Shown: positions 33,794-43,360, counted from the first letter of the stretch. The stretch: 64,000 nucleotides of DNA from Thermoplasmata archaeon (GCA_021797355.1 JAJZZX010000008.1:1-64000), one strand, 5' to 3'. Notes: generated from the sequence alone by a model not told the origin. Translations and numbers: made by a program.

Positions 33794-34987
33794 TCACACC
33801 CTCTCAAACAATACGGAGTATCCCTGGCCTCCGCCAACACACAATGTGGCTATTGCCTTCTCCTTCTTCTCTGTGTTTAGGAGCCTTGATACTGTACCTG
33901 CCAACCTTGCGCCTGTGGCCCCCAACGGATGACCAATAGATATTGCGCCGCCCTTTACATTTACTTTGCTCTCGTCCAGGCCAAGCTCCCTTATTGCATT
34001 CAAGACCACCACAGCAAAGGCCTCATTGATCTCCCAGAGATCGATATCCTCGGCTTTAAGACCTTTCTTTGCCAGAAGCTTCCTGGATGCCGGCACTGGC
34101 CCTAGGCCCATTATGGTCGGGTCCACGGCAGCCCATGCGAAGCCGCCAATCTTCGATAAAGGCTTAAGGCCGTATTCCCTAAGCTTCTTCCCAGACATCA
34201 GCATTACCAGCGATGCTCCGGCATTCAGGGGGGACGAGTTGCCGGCCGTTATCTTCCCATCCTTGACGAATGCCGGCTGCAGGGCCTTAAGGCCATCCAG
34301 TGTAGTATCCGGCCTTATGCTCTGGTCCCGGTCAACTGTCACAAAATCGCCGTCCTTTTCCACTTCAATTGGCAATATTTCATCCTTGAAGAAACCATCC
34401 TCCTGGGCCTTTGACGCCTTTCTGTGGCTTTCCAGCGAGAATCTGTCCATTTCCTCCCTGCTGATGTTCTTCACTTTGGCAAGTTTCTCTGCTGTAAGGC
34501 CCATGTTGTAAGATGTTGTCATGTCATATTTGGCATATTCTGGGCGCACGATGAGCTTGATGTTTGGCTTCAGGCTGGGATTGTTAGATAGGGGTACATG
34601 AGTCATATGCTCCATTCCTCCAGCCAGCACTATTTCAGCATTGCCGGTCATTATTTCCATTGCGCCTATGCTGATCGCATTCAGTGATGAGGAACAGGCT
34701 CTGTCAATGGCCATTGAAGGGACATCGAATGGCAATCCCGCCATGAACACTGGATGCCTGCCTCCGTACAGCCAGTTTTCATCTGCCTGAAGGGCGCATC
34801 CTGTGATCACATCCCCTATCTCCGAAGGCTTGACCCCAGTCTTCTCTACAGCATTCTTTATGAGCTTCCCCAGTGCCTCGTCCATCCTTATGCTATTAAA
34901 AACATCCTTTTCGGGAGCATTAGGCCTTGACCTGGAAAATGCCGATCTTTCGTAATGTACCAGGTAAACTTCACTTTCGTTATCCAT
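33794..34987 (-). CDS. Acetyl-CoA C-acyltransferase (thiolase)
   Basis: 397 residues. Active-site Cys in IDRACSSSLNAIS, His in GHPLGATGARLAG and the second Cys in LCVGGGQGYS. It is a degradative-type thiolase and cleaves 3-ketoacyl-CoA. No signal. First gene of the minus-strand operon; it faces etfB across 170 bases with a palindromic site. Confidence 0.93.
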   Translation of the reverse strand: MDNESEVYLVHYERSAFSRSRPNAPEKDVFNSIRMDEALGKLIKNAVEKTGVKPSEIGDVITGCALQADENWLYGGRHPVFMAGLPFDVPSMAIDRACSSSLNAISIGAMEIMTGNAEIVLAGGMEHMTHVPLSNNPSLKPNIKLIVRPEYAKYDMTTSYNMGLTAEKLAKVKNISREEMDRFSLESHRKASKAQEDGFFKDEILPIEVEKDGDFVTVDRDQSIRPDTTLDGLKALQPAFVKDGKITAGNSSPLNAGASLVMLMSGKKLREYGLKPLSKIGGFAWAAVDPTIMGLGPVPASRKLLAKKGLKAEDIDLWEINEAFAVVVLNAIRELGLDESKVNVKGGAISIGHPLGATGARLAGTVSRLLNTEKKEKAIATLCVGGGQGYSVLFERV

Positions 34988-35057
34988 CTTATCCCTGCTG
35001 TTTAGAAGAGCAAGGCGATCTAAATAAGTTTTTGTGGTTATTTAGCAGGTAATATAA

Positions 35058-35077
35058 ATGATTTATCAGTTAATCAT
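35058..35077. promoter_or_regulatory. Inverted repeat between thiolase and etfB (operator candidate)
   Basis: ATGATT, an eight-base spacer, then AATCAT. It lies in the divergent promoter of the beta-oxidation genes, a suitable place for a fatty-acid-responsive regulator. No regulator gene is adjacent. Confidence 0.4.
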
Positions 35078-35158
35078 AATTATGGATGGAAATCCAGATA
35101 TATTGAGAGATTCAGTGTATCATGCCTGTGCGAAACTTATAAAGATGAGCTAAGGCTA

Positions 35159-35923
35159 ATGGAAATGAGTGGAAATATGCCATACAACATCGTTGTCCTT
35201 GTGAAACAGATACCTGACATCGACCAGATGAAGACTGACCCCGCAACTGGGGAGCCGATCCTCCAGAACCTTCCCTTGAGGGTCGAGAACCTCAGCAAAA
35301 ACGCAATTGAGGCAGGGGTCAAGATCAAGGAGAAGCATGGAGGCAGGGTTTCCGTTGTCATCTTCGGCACGGAAAAGTCATCCGCAGCCATGAAAGAGGC
35401 CTATGCAATGGGGGCTGATGAGGGTTTCCTTATCACCGGATATGAAGGGAACCACCCGGAAGTAACCGCAAAGGTCATTGCCGAAAAGCTGAAGTCCATT
35501 CCGCATGATCTTGTGATTCTGGGAAACCAGTCTGCTGACTCCTATACAGGCCTTCTTCCGGGAAAACTGTCATCACTAACAGGAGAGCCTCTGCTTGGAA
35601 ACGCTGTAAAGATTGATCTGGAGGGTAGGGATGTTGTGGTAACTTCTGCACTTGAAGAATATAATCTTGAACTCAAGGCGCAGATGCCCGCAATTGTATC
35701 TGTTGCTCAGGAGATTAATGAGCCAAGGCTCCCTCCAGTGCTGCAGATTATGGCTGCCGGACGGAAACCTATCAACACTGTGGCAGCCCAGAAGCCTCAG
35801 GCCTTCACCACAAAGGTGATATCCAACAGGGCACCTAAAAGTGACAGGAAGAGAATAATCTATGAGGATGTCGACAAGGGCGTTGCAGAGGTTGCGAAAG
35901 CAATAAAGGAGGCCATAAGATGA
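35159..35923 (+). CDS. etfB: Electron transfer flavoprotein beta subunit
   Basis: 254 residues, typical of EtfB: NIVVLVKQIPDIDQMKTDP at the start, AMKEAYAMGADEGFLI (AMP/nucleotide region) and LPPVLQIMAAGRKP. It accepts electrons from acyl-CoA dehydrogenases together with EtfA. TATA box near 35129-35137. Several in-frame ATGs occur (35159, 35165, 35177); the conserved sequence begins at the last. It overlaps etfA by four bases. Confidence 0.92.
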   Translation: MEMSGNMPYNIVVLVKQIPDIDQMKTDPATGEPILQNLPLRVENLSKNAIEAGVKIKEKHGGRVSVVIFGTEKSSAAMKEAYAMGADEGFLITGYEGNHPEVTAKVIAEKLKSIPHDLVILGNQSADSYTGLLPGKLSSLTGEPLLGNAVKIDLEGRDVVVTSALEEYNLELKAQMPAIVSVAQEINEPRLPPVLQIMAAGRKPINTVAAQKPQAFTTKVISNRAPKSDRKRIIYEDVDKGVAEVAKAIKEAIR

Positions 35924-36810
35924 AGGCACTTATATTCTCTGACAACAGTGATATTGCTGCACAGATAATTTCGGCCATGAGGGGAAAGATGGCAGCCGAC
36001 GTAGCTGTTTTTTCCCCGGTTCCGCAGGGATTTGATGAATACGGTGCATCCAGGGTATTCGAGCTGAAGGGTGATCAGGTCAGCGAGTCCGCCTTTGCTG
36101 CCATATCTGATATATTCAGCAAGGGAGGATACGATTTTTTCCTGGCTGGATCAACTGTCAGAGGAAGGGAGATCGCAGGCATGATGTCGGAGAAGTTCAA
36201 TCTCCCAGCCGTTACCGAGATTACTGAGTTTCTGCCAGAAGCAGGAAAGATAAGGACAAAGAGATTCTTCTATGGTGGCAAGACTCTTCTTGAGGAGGAG
36301 AGTGAGGCACGGGTCTTCACTGTCATGCCTGGAATTGCCGAAGCCTCAAAATCTGGGGACAAATCACCCGTAGAAACAGTTTCAATGCCTGCCTCAAGAG
36401 TCGCCATTCTGAAGCGCGTTGACAAAAATGCGGCATCCGTGAACATAGAAAAGGCACCTGTAATAGTTTCCGTTGGCCGAGGAATAGGCAGCAAGGAAAA
36501 CATTGAGAAGGTAAAGCCACTTGCAGATGCCGTCCATGGAGAGATAGCCGGGTCAAGACCGGTATGCCTGGACTACCAGTGGCTGAGCGAGGACAGACAG
36601 GTTGGGCTATCTGGAAAGAAGGTAAAGCCAAAGCTGTACATAGCCCTTGGAATATCAGGCCAGATACAGCATATTGCAGGAATGAGGACCTCCAAGGTTG
36701 TGGTTGCAATAAACAAGGACAAGGCTGCACCCATATTCGAGGAAGCAGATTACGGAATAGTTGGGGACCTGTTCCAGATCGTTCCCAAGCTGGTAAATGC
36801 CCTCAAGTGA
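35920..36810 (+). CDS. etfA: Electron transfer flavoprotein alpha subunit
   Basis: 296 residues. An N-terminal EtfB-like domain is followed by the C-terminal FAD domain with VSVGRGIGSKENIEKVKPLA and ISGQIQHIAGMRTSKVVVAIN. It holds FAD and forms the heterodimer with EtfB. Its electrons probably go to the membrane Fe-S protein at 40748-42886, because no ETF:quinone oxidoreductase flavoprotein is visible here. Confidence 0.93.
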   Translation: MKALIFSDNSDIAAQIISAMRGKMAADVAVFSPVPQGFDEYGASRVFELKGDQVSESAFAAISDIFSKGGYDFFLAGSTVRGREIAGMMSEKFNLPAVTEITEFLPEAGKIRTKRFFYGGKTLLEEESEARVFTVMPGIAEASKSGDKSPVETVSMPASRVAILKRVDKNAASVNIEKAPVIVSVGRGIGSKENIEKVKPLADAVHGEIAGSRPVCLDYQWLSEDRQVGLSGKKVKPKLYIALGISGQIQHIAGMRTSKVVVAINKDKAAPIFEEADYGIVGDLFQIVPKLVNALK

Positions 36811-36898
36811 ATGTAATACTATTTATTTTTTATAAGATTATATTTTCTCAGTAAAACTTTTACCAAAATTTAATATTTTTTAAACTCCTCAACGAATC

Positions 36899-38224
36899 AT
36901 GAGTGAAACTCAGTTCCTTCGGGAAATGGACAGCCTGAAGCCAAAGAGATACCATTATTTCATAACCGCACTCTCTGACATGGGGTATCTGCTTGACGGC
37001 TACGATCTGCTTGTCATAGGCCCAGCTCTCATTTTCATAGCACCGCTATTCAATATCAGCGCAACAATTTCAGCAATTATAGGGGTTGCAACAATTGTTG
37101 GACAGCTTGTTGGTGGTGCAATATTCGGTTTTATCGCCGATATGAAGGGGAGGAAGGTAATATATCAGTGGGATATGCTCATTTTTGCTCTATTTGCTGT
37201 CCTTAGTGCCCTGTCTCAGAACTATATTGAACTAATAGCTTTCAGGGCCCTTTTGGGCCTGGCCATTGGCGCAGACTACACTCTCACGCTTTCAATAATA
37301 GGCGAGTACTCCCCGGTGAAAGGCAGAGGAAAATTCCTCGGAACGGGCCTTATGTCCTGGTGGATAGGAGGTAGCATTGCCGTTGCGCTTGGACTTGCAT
37401 TGCTTCCTTTTGGAGCTGTTGCCTGGAGATGGCTGCTTGGGGCGGGAGCGATTCCTGCTGTCATTGTCCTTGTATTGAGAAGAAAAGTGGAGGAAACCCC
37501 CAGATTTGCCGCAGAAATGAATGACCAGAAGGAGATAAAGGAAATAAAGGAGAAATTCGGAATAGATGAAAAAGCTGAAACCAGTCCCACTGACGATAGT
37601 GGGAATTACATAACTCCCAATTACAGAAAACGCGGTGTCTTTGTTTTCACCTCATGGTTCCTTAATGACCTTATATTTTATGGAATTGGCATTTATACGA
37701 CCAGCCTCCTTCTTGAGCTTGGCTATTCTTCCCATTCCGGATCTCTTACACTCACACTGATACTTTACCTCATAGGTGTTGTTGGAACCATTGCCTTTGT
37801 CTTTACAGCGGACCTTGTGGGAAGGAAAAAATGGCAGGCGTACACATTCCTGGCACAGGGGGTCTCCCTTTTCGTGCTCGGAATATATTTTGTCGTAGTG
37901 AAGAGTGCACCACCTCTTTTGCTGCTGTTCCCCATGTTTGCAATATTCTACTTTGCTAATGCGGGCGGAACCGGAGAGACAACGGGTATCTTTGTAAGTG
38001 AACTCTTCCCCACAAGGATCAGGACTACAGCCCTTGGCGCAGGGACAGCCATAAGCAGGGTTGGAGCCATAATTTCTGCCGTTGTCTTCCCGATAACGCT
38101 GAAGCTATACGGTATACTGCCAATGGAAATGCTCCTCTTTGCTGTAGGCCTTGCTGGTTTCCTCATAACGATGTTCATTGGGGAGGAGACAAAGAATCTG
38201 TCCCTGGAAAAACTTTCATCTTAA
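36899..38224 (+). CDS. MFS transporter, sugar/organic-acid type
   Basis: 441 residues, 12 transmembrane helices. MFS motifs: GFIADMKGRKVIYQ after helix 2, a loop with KGRGKFLGTG after helix 4, and SELFPTRIRTTALGAG in the second half. The first helix contains SDMGYLLDGYDLLVIGPAL with two acidic residues, as in proton symporters for small acids. The substrate is unknown; its location after etfBA hints at a carboxylate or fatty-acid precursor. TATA-like TTTAATATTTTTTAAAC 25-35 bases before the ATG (leaderless). Confidence 0.85.
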   Translation: MSETQFLREMDSLKPKRYHYFITALSDMGYLLDGYDLLVIGPALIFIAPLFNISATISAIIGVATIVGQLVGGAIFGFIADMKGRKVIYQWDMLIFALFAVLSALSQNYIELIAFRALLGLAIGADYTLTLSIIGEYSPVKGRGKFLGTGLMSWWIGGSIAVALGLALLPFGAVAWRWLLGAGAIPAVIVLVLRRKVEETPRFAAEMNDQKEIKEIKEKFGIDEKAETSPTDDSGNYITPNYRKRGVFVFTSWFLNDLIFYGIGIYTTSLLLELGYSSHSGSLTLTLILYLIGVVGTIAFVFTADLVGRKKWQAYTFLAQGVSLFVLGIYFVVVKSAPPLLLLFPMFAIFYFANAGGTGETTGIFVSELFPTRIRTTALGAGTAISRVGAIISAVVFPITLKLYGILPMEMLLFAVGLAGFLITMFIGEETKNLSLEKLSS

Positions 38225-38540
38225 GGGAACCTAAAACTCTAAACATTTTTCTACCGTCATTTTTCTGATCATATTCCACTGTGTGGTTAATCTTAAGCCA
38301 GTTGGTTCCCATCCCAAGATGCATCCCCTAGGTGCAAATGTTACTCATCCTCTCCCTATTCCGATTTCCAAGACCTTTCCGGAATCTCATCTCATATGAA
38401 ATGATACAAGAATCCGACAAATGAGCCCACTGACGTTCATACCGTTGCAGGCGGACGTAGTTCTGTTTTATGAGCAACACTTCATAGTCCCGAAGTCATT
38501 ATTCCATATACTCATACCTTTTCGGTAGCTTATTCGGCAT
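38225..38540 (-). pseudogene. Possible decayed gene between the MFS and ferredoxin genes
   Basis: About 430 bases (38225-38658) lack an intact gene. From ATG 38540 the frame reads MPNKLPKRYEYME, two stops, then LRDYEVLLIKQNYVRLQRYE, ERQWAHLSDSCIIS and further coding-like sequence with one more stop, to the end of the MFS gene. Only three stops in about 105 codons suggests a dead gene, family unknown. Upstream (38560-38650) is GC-richer with a short GCGC hairpin. Confidence 0.3.
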
Positions 38541-38658
38541 AAAGCCACCCTGTCCCTGTGCATAAATTAACACCATTCTCATCCATATGGGCGCTTCATC
38601 CGCGCGTCAGGGTTAGTGGTGTTCCCGCCCTATATCGTCAGCTAAGGAGCACTAGTGT

Positions 38659-39042
38659 TTACTCAACCTGATGCCTGGCCACGAGCTTGATTGCAGATTC
38701 GGGGCATTCTGTTACGCACAGTCCGCAGCTGTGGCAGGCATAACCCCTCACCACGAATGCTTTTCTGTTTCCATGAAACCTGGACTTTATTTTCCCTGCA
38801 AGTGTCAACTGGGACCTTTCGTTGGACCCAAGCACTCTAATTTCAAAGACATCGTAGGGACATACCCTGACACATTCACCCTTAGCCTCGCACCTGTTTA
38901 TGTCAACCACGGGAGTGGCCCCTGTAGGGACTGGCTTGCAGGAAGGCGGAATATTCTTGCTTTCACCTGATGCCAGACCTTCCCTTTCTGCTGGCTGGTG
39001 ATCACCGCCAAGTCTGACCTCATTCGAATTATTTAGCTGCAA
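38659..39042 (-). CDS. Dicluster [4Fe-4S] ferredoxin
   Basis: 127 residues. After a polar N-terminal extension of about 45 residues come two cluster motifs: CEAKGECVRVCPYDVF, and CHSCGLCVTECPESAI after a 37-residue insertion between the clusters. Likely a soluble electron carrier for oxidoreductases. The long N-terminal extension resembles zinc-containing ferredoxins of thermoacidophiles, but the zinc-binding histidines are not obvious. Confidence 0.88.
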   Translation of the reverse strand: MQLNNSNEVRLGGDHQPAEREGLASGESKNIPPSCKPVPTGATPVVDINRCEAKGECVRVCPYDVFEIRVLGSNERSQLTLAGKIKSRFHGNRKAFVVRGYACHSCGLCVTECPESAIKLVARHQVE

Positions 39043-39190
39043 TATAACCCTTCTACCATGATGTTCGGGAACTTAAAATATATCCATAGCTGCCTGAATT
39101 CCAGAAAGTTCCAACAGGATGACTTGCCATAATTTTTGGTAGTAAAAAAAATTCATAGAGAAAGTAAAAATTGTGCTGGAAAAAAATGAT

Positions 39191-40687
39191 TTAGTGCTGC
39201 TTCATGCCGGTGTTAACAGGGTTTTGAGGCCCGGAGAGCAGGGAGTTTTCACCTGAAATCTCGTCCAGATCGATCCTTTTGGGTTCTGGAAGCAGGACAA
39301 CTGTGAATATCAACCCTATGACTGATAGCAGTGCCAGGATAAGGAAAAGGCCTGACTCCCCTATGGAGGATGCAAGAATGATGGCATTTAGGAATGTTCC
39401 TATGAAAGCGCCGGTCTTTCCTCCAGCAGCAGATGCTCCGGAACCAAAGCCTCTGACCTTTGTTGGAAATACTTCAGGTGGGTATATGAACGTTGTTACG
39501 TTAGGCCCGAATTCTATGAAGAAGTAACTTATTCCATACACAGTAAGGAACTGGGCAACATATGATGCTGACAGCAGCTGATGGAATATCCCGAGTATGC
39601 CAAAGCTAACGGCCATTGCAGCAAATCCTATTGACTGGATCAGCTTCCTCCCTATTCTGTCTATGGTGAAAGTAGCAATCCAGTAACCTGGGAAAGCGGC
39701 TACGCCAAATATGAGAGCTGAATATTCTGTGGTTCTTATGAGATGGTGCAGGCCAGTGACTGATGACGGGACCAGAACCGACAGCATGGAGCTTGACATT
39801 ATGGAGTTTCCGTAAAGCGCCCAGTCCATTAGGAACCATGACCCGGCTGTGCCGAGGAGTGTCAGAATGAACCTTCTCTGTTTGAGTATCTGTGTCCAGG
39901 ACTCCCTGACTGTCTCAGTTGAGGCGTCGGCAGTGGCGTTCAATCCTGTGTACCTTTTCCAGTTGTTTGTGGCGGCCTTTGCATCGCCCTTGACCCTGAG
40001 GAGGTATCTTGGCGTCTCAGGCATCCTGCGCCTGAAATAGATCACCGCTATTGCAGGAATTGCTCCGAATGCAAGCAGAAGTTTCCACACAAGTGAAAGA
40101 CTTATCCCGGAATAGATAAGCCCAAGTGAAACGAGTGGTCCAGCCAGAAGGCCTAGCGACTGCATGGAAAACACCATTCCCACAAGCTTTCCCCTGCTCT
40201 TTGTATTGGAATATTCTGCCATTATTGTTGAGCTCGTTGCATAATCTCCGCCTATACCTATACCAAGGATAAATCTCCAGATTATAAGTATGTAAACTCC
40301 GTTTATTGGGGTGAGGAAGGCGCTACCCAGTGCCCCTGCAACCAAAATTATGAGTTCAATGCCATAAATTGCCTTCCTCCCGAGCTTGTCAAGGAGTCTG
40401 CCAAATATAAGCGCCCCTATGACTGCAGAAAGGAGTGCTGTAGAGTCCAGCAGTGATGTTTCCAGGGTTGAGAATTTGTTCCACCCTGACAGGACAAGGA
40501 TGCTTGTTACTACGCCAATAATAAAAAGATCATAGGCGTCTGTAAAGAAACCGAGTCCTGATATGAGCCATGTCTTATAGTGAAAGCCAGTCGTCTTGGC
40601 TTCATTTATTGATTCTATCAGATCCGTGTCTTTTTTGGTATTCATACCAGTGGATGAATTGATAATAGCAGTATAAGGATGATGCAA
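39191..40687 (-). CDS. MFS transporter, PHS-like (phosphate/organic solute symporter type)
   Basis: 498 residues, 12 helices. LISGLGFFTDAYDLFIIGVV in helix 1, FGRLLDKLGRKAIYGIE, GIGIGGDYATSSTIMAEYS in helix 4 and the PPEVFPTKVRGFG loop. The FFTDAYDLF and GGDYP/A elements are typical of PHO84-like symporters, but such proteins in archaea also carry other solutes. Paralogous to 50822-52300. An AT-rich promoter (40690-40745) precedes it. Confidence 0.85.
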   Translation of the reverse strand: MHHPYTAIINSSTGMNTKKDTDLIESINEAKTTGFHYKTWLISGLGFFTDAYDLFIIGVVTSILVLSGWNKFSTLETSLLDSTALLSAVIGALIFGRLLDKLGRKAIYGIELIILVAGALGSAFLTPINGVYILIIWRFILGIGIGGDYATSSTIMAEYSNTKSRGKLVGMVFSMQSLGLLAGPLVSLGLIYSGISLSLVWKLLLAFGAIPAIAVIYFRRRMPETPRYLLRVKGDAKAATNNWKRYTGLNATADASTETVRESWTQILKQRRFILTLLGTAGSWFLMDWALYGNSIMSSSMLSVLVPSSVTGLHHLIRTTEYSALIFGVAAFPGYWIATFTIDRIGRKLIQSIGFAAMAVSFGILGIFHQLLSASYVAQFLTVYGISYFFIEFGPNVTTFIYPPEVFPTKVRGFGSGASAAGGKTGAFIGTFLNAIILASSIGESGLFLILALLSVIGLIFTVVLLPEPKRIDLDEISGENSLLSGPQNPVNTGMKQH

Positions 40688-40747
40688 ATAATATATAATG
40701 TATTCAATATGTATATATAGTGTATATTACCTATATATTTTATTTCT

Positions 40748-42886
40748 TTATTCCACCAGATTCTCGCTTATTATTTCAGCTATATCCTTCACGGCAATCT
40801 GATCCTGTACGTTCAGTGTCCTGGATGCATCCTCCATCATGGGCATGCAGAATGGGCATGCAACTGCCAGCTTCCTGGCTCCCGTTTCAAGAGCCTGTTT
40901 CATCCTGATCTGGCTGATTGAGTCCTGGCTTTCCACCTTGTACCAGTAATTCCCGCCACCAGCCCCGCAGCAAAAACTGTTTTCCCTTGAACGCTCCATC
41001 TCCTTCAGGTTTGATGAGGATGCAACAATCAAACGGGTGTCATCATACTTGCCATTGACTCTTCCCAGGTAGCATGGATCATGGAGCGTGACAGTTTCCT
41101 GGCTATTTCTTACCTTAAGCTTGCCATCCTTCACCAGGTCAGCCAGGAATTCGCTGTGGTGCATAACCTCGGCTTTCAGGCCGAACCTTGGATATTCATT
41201 CTTAAATGTGTTATAACAGTGGGGGCATGCTGTTATTATCTTCTTAACACCGTGGCCATTCAGAGTTTCCACATTTTGCATCACCAGCTCCTGGAAACGC
41301 CCCTCCTCTCCCATACGCCTGGCAGTCTCTCCGACGCACTTTTCCTCTGAACCCAGGATGCCGTACTTCACACCAGCCTTGTTAAGAAGCCCTAGAATGG
41401 TTCTTGCAGTTTTGTTGTCCCTTGGATCAAATGCACCCATGCAGCCAACCCAGTAGAGATATTCTGACTCTTCACAGTATTTTGGCGCCACGTCCAGTAA
41501 GGCATCCCTATCTGAGGGGCTGTTCCCAAATGGGTTTTGCGTATTTGTGAGATTATTGAAATAGCTGCCTGCCTGCTTGCTGAACCTGTTCTCCATTACT
41601 AGATTCTTGCGCACATCCATAATGAAGGAGAAAGGCTCTATGAGCACCGGGCACTCTTCCACACAGGCCTGGCATGTGGTGCATGACCATGCGGCATTCT
41701 CTGATAATACCAGCTGGGTCATTTCACCTCCGTTGTAGACATTCTTTTTTATATTCTGTACCACGGCCCTTGGGCTGAGATCAGTTCCAGCCATTACTGC
41801 TGGGCATGCCCTTTCGCACCTTCCGCAGTCTGTGCATGCCAGAGCATCTATTTTCTGCAGAGATGAGAGTTCAGATATGTCCTTTACGCCTACCTTGAAA
41901 TCGAAGTTGCCAGTTGCCAGCGCATCTGCGAGTATAAAGGGTGTTGGCAGCTCTCCCCTCTTCTTTATCTTCTTCTCGCCTATCATGACCATCGCAAGTG
42001 CCATATGGGAGAGCTTGGAGAATGGAAGATAGGCAGCGAGCAAGAAACCCGTTACCACATGGATCATCCACATGATGCGGTAAAGCTCTACTCCGCTGGT
42101 AAAGCCAACAGAGAAGCCCTGGAAAATGTAGCTGATGGGCCATTCCAGAAACCTGTAGACATCGAAGGGTTGCCTGAACAGGTATATTTTCAGCCCCCCT
42201 AGGAAAAAGCCCTCTAGAGCCATAATGAGAAGCCCCGAAAGGATCACGTAATCTTCATTCTTCGTGTCTAGCCTGACTTTCTTGTGGAGCCTTCTTGCAA
42301 ATGCCATTATGATGCCAACTATTAGCATCAGGCCTCCCAGGTTTGCCCAGACTTCAAAATTAAGGTAGAAGTCGCCAACCAGTATTCCCTGGTGTATCGT
42401 AGGCTTAAGTATGTCATGGGAAAGGAAAATCAGTGCAGTGGCTATGAACAGTATAAGGATTCCCCAAGAGATCAGGAAATGCATGATCCCTGCGTACCTG
42501 TTCTTCAGGTTCTTCCTGTGGAAAAAACCGTAGGTTAGTATCTGCTTTGCCATTCGCGGGCCATTGTGAATGCCATAGTCCAGCATTTTTTGGAAGGTTA
42601 TCCCCATCTTGCTGTATGACCTGTACCACCAGTAGAGAACGAAAGGGACTATGGTGAATGAGAGAACATAGTCCACAATGAGCTCAGTATTGCTGATGTA
42701 AACCAGGGTTGAGCTTGTTATTGGGCCCGCCATGCTTGAGGTTATTGGGATTTCAGTATTAATTTTCGCCAGAGACCCCCATGCGGCATGGGTACCCATG
42801 GTGCAATGAATCTCTTCTCCGCCACTTGCTTTGCCCGCTGAGAGCTCATGTTCCGGTTTCCATGGGATAAATTTGTATAACCTCAA
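40748..42886 (-). CDS. Membrane-bound Fe-S oxidoreductase, HdrD/EtfD-like with NarI-type domain
   Basis: 712 residues from TTG at 42886 after GGAG; an alternative start at 42733 (MAGPITSS) would lose 51 residues and would leave room for a promoter. About five membrane helices (residues 60-300) form a NarI-like cytochrome-type domain. Then come two ferredoxin motifs (CTDCGRCERACPAV and CTTCQACVEECPV) and two CCG domains (GCMGAFDP, ACPHCYNTF; HDPCYLGR, SFCCGAGGG). It probably takes electrons from EtfBA to quinone, as proposed for the mycobacterial EtfD (inference). Confidence 0.85.
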   Translation of the reverse strand: MRLYKFIPWKPEHELSAGKASGGEEIHCTMGTHAAWGSLAKINTEIPITSSMAGPITSSTLVYISNTELIVDYVLSFTIVPFVLYWWYRSYSKMGITFQKMLDYGIHNGPRMAKQILTYGFFHRKNLKNRYAGIMHFLISWGILILFIATALIFLSHDILKPTIHQGILVGDFYLNFEVWANLGGLMLIVGIIMAFARRLHKKVRLDTKNEDYVILSGLLIMALEGFFLGGLKIYLFRQPFDVYRFLEWPISYIFQGFSVGFTSGVELYRIMWMIHVVTGFLLAAYLPFSKLSHMALAMVMIGEKKIKKRGELPTPFILADALATGNFDFKVGVKDISELSSLQKIDALACTDCGRCERACPAVMAGTDLSPRAVVQNIKKNVYNGGEMTQLVLSENAAWSCTTCQACVEECPVLIEPFSFIMDVRKNLVMENRFSKQAGSYFNNLTNTQNPFGNSPSDRDALLDVAPKYCEESEYLYWVGCMGAFDPRDNKTARTILGLLNKAGVKYGILGSEEKCVGETARRMGEEGRFQELVMQNVETLNGHGVKKIITACPHCYNTFKNEYPRFGLKAEVMHHSEFLADLVKDGKLKVRNSQETVTLHDPCYLGRVNGKYDDTRLIVASSSNLKEMERSRENSFCCGAGGGNYWYKVESQDSISQIRMKQALETGARKLAVACPFCMPMMEDASRTLNVQDQIAVKDIAEIISENLVE
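42787..42800. promoter_or_regulatory. 14-base perfect palindrome CATGGGTACCCATG
   Basis: It lies within the N-terminal extension of the EtfD-like frame, or about 53 bases upstream of the alternative start at 42733. The inner ten bases (TGGGTACCCA) also occur at 83-92, upstream of the first gene of the window. An operator role is possible, but two hits are weak evidence. Confidence 0.25.
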
Positions 42887-42901
42887 CGTCTTTCTCCTTA
42901 A

Positions 42902-43360
42902 GTGCAGCCAATAGAAACTGACTATACCCCTGAATTCAGGAGAAACAGGAAGAGAATGACTGTTGCAGTAATAGCTGTCGCAATAGCTGTTTCTGCAATT
43001 TTTGTGGGGACAGGCATGGAAAGTTCCGGAACCGTTAATGTGATGTGGCTGCAGGTGAATCTATCATACCAGTCCGGATCCAATTATTTTGGGCCGTCAG
43101 TCTTCTACATCCAGGAAAATGTCCATACAATATCTTCAGGATCTGACCACAGCTTTTCCGTTCGCCTTGTGAACATGGGAAACTCAGTGCATGAAATAAC
43201 TGGAATCAATGCGGAAACTCCAGGTTTCTCGCTGATATCAGCCTCGCCAGACATTCCGGTGCAAGTTCAACCAGGCCATGCGGTGACAATTTATTTTACC
43301 GTTAAGGTTCCAAATGGCGATTTTGCAGGCAATCTTGCTGTCGGCCTCACTGCAAGCTGA
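42902..43360 (+). CDS. Exported or membrane-anchored beta-rich protein, unknown
   Basis: 152 residues. A basic N terminus (FRRNRKRM) and one helix (TVAVIAVAIAVSAIFVG) form an anchor, then a strand-rich outer domain with VHTISSGSDHSFSVRLVNMG and VQVQPGHAVTIYFTVKVP, like an Ig-type fold. The start is GTG, leaderless if the TATA-like GATAAATTTGTATAA (42865-42880) is used. That promoter lies inside the longest frame of the divergent Fe-S gene. Confidence 0.55.
   Translation: MQPIETDYTPEFRRNRKRMTVAVIAVAIAVSAIFVGTGMESSGTVNVMWLQVNLSYQSGSNYFGPSVFYIQENVHTISSGSDHSFSVRLVNMGNSVHEITGINAETPGFSLISASPDIPVQVQPGHAVTIYFTVKVPNGDFAGNLAVGLTAS

Noticed and set aside
38560-38650. IS605 TnpB-type guide RNA (omega RNA) or SRP RNA
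   Set aside because: A short GCGC hairpin is present, but none of the conserved SRP or RNase P words and no TnpB gene are next to it.
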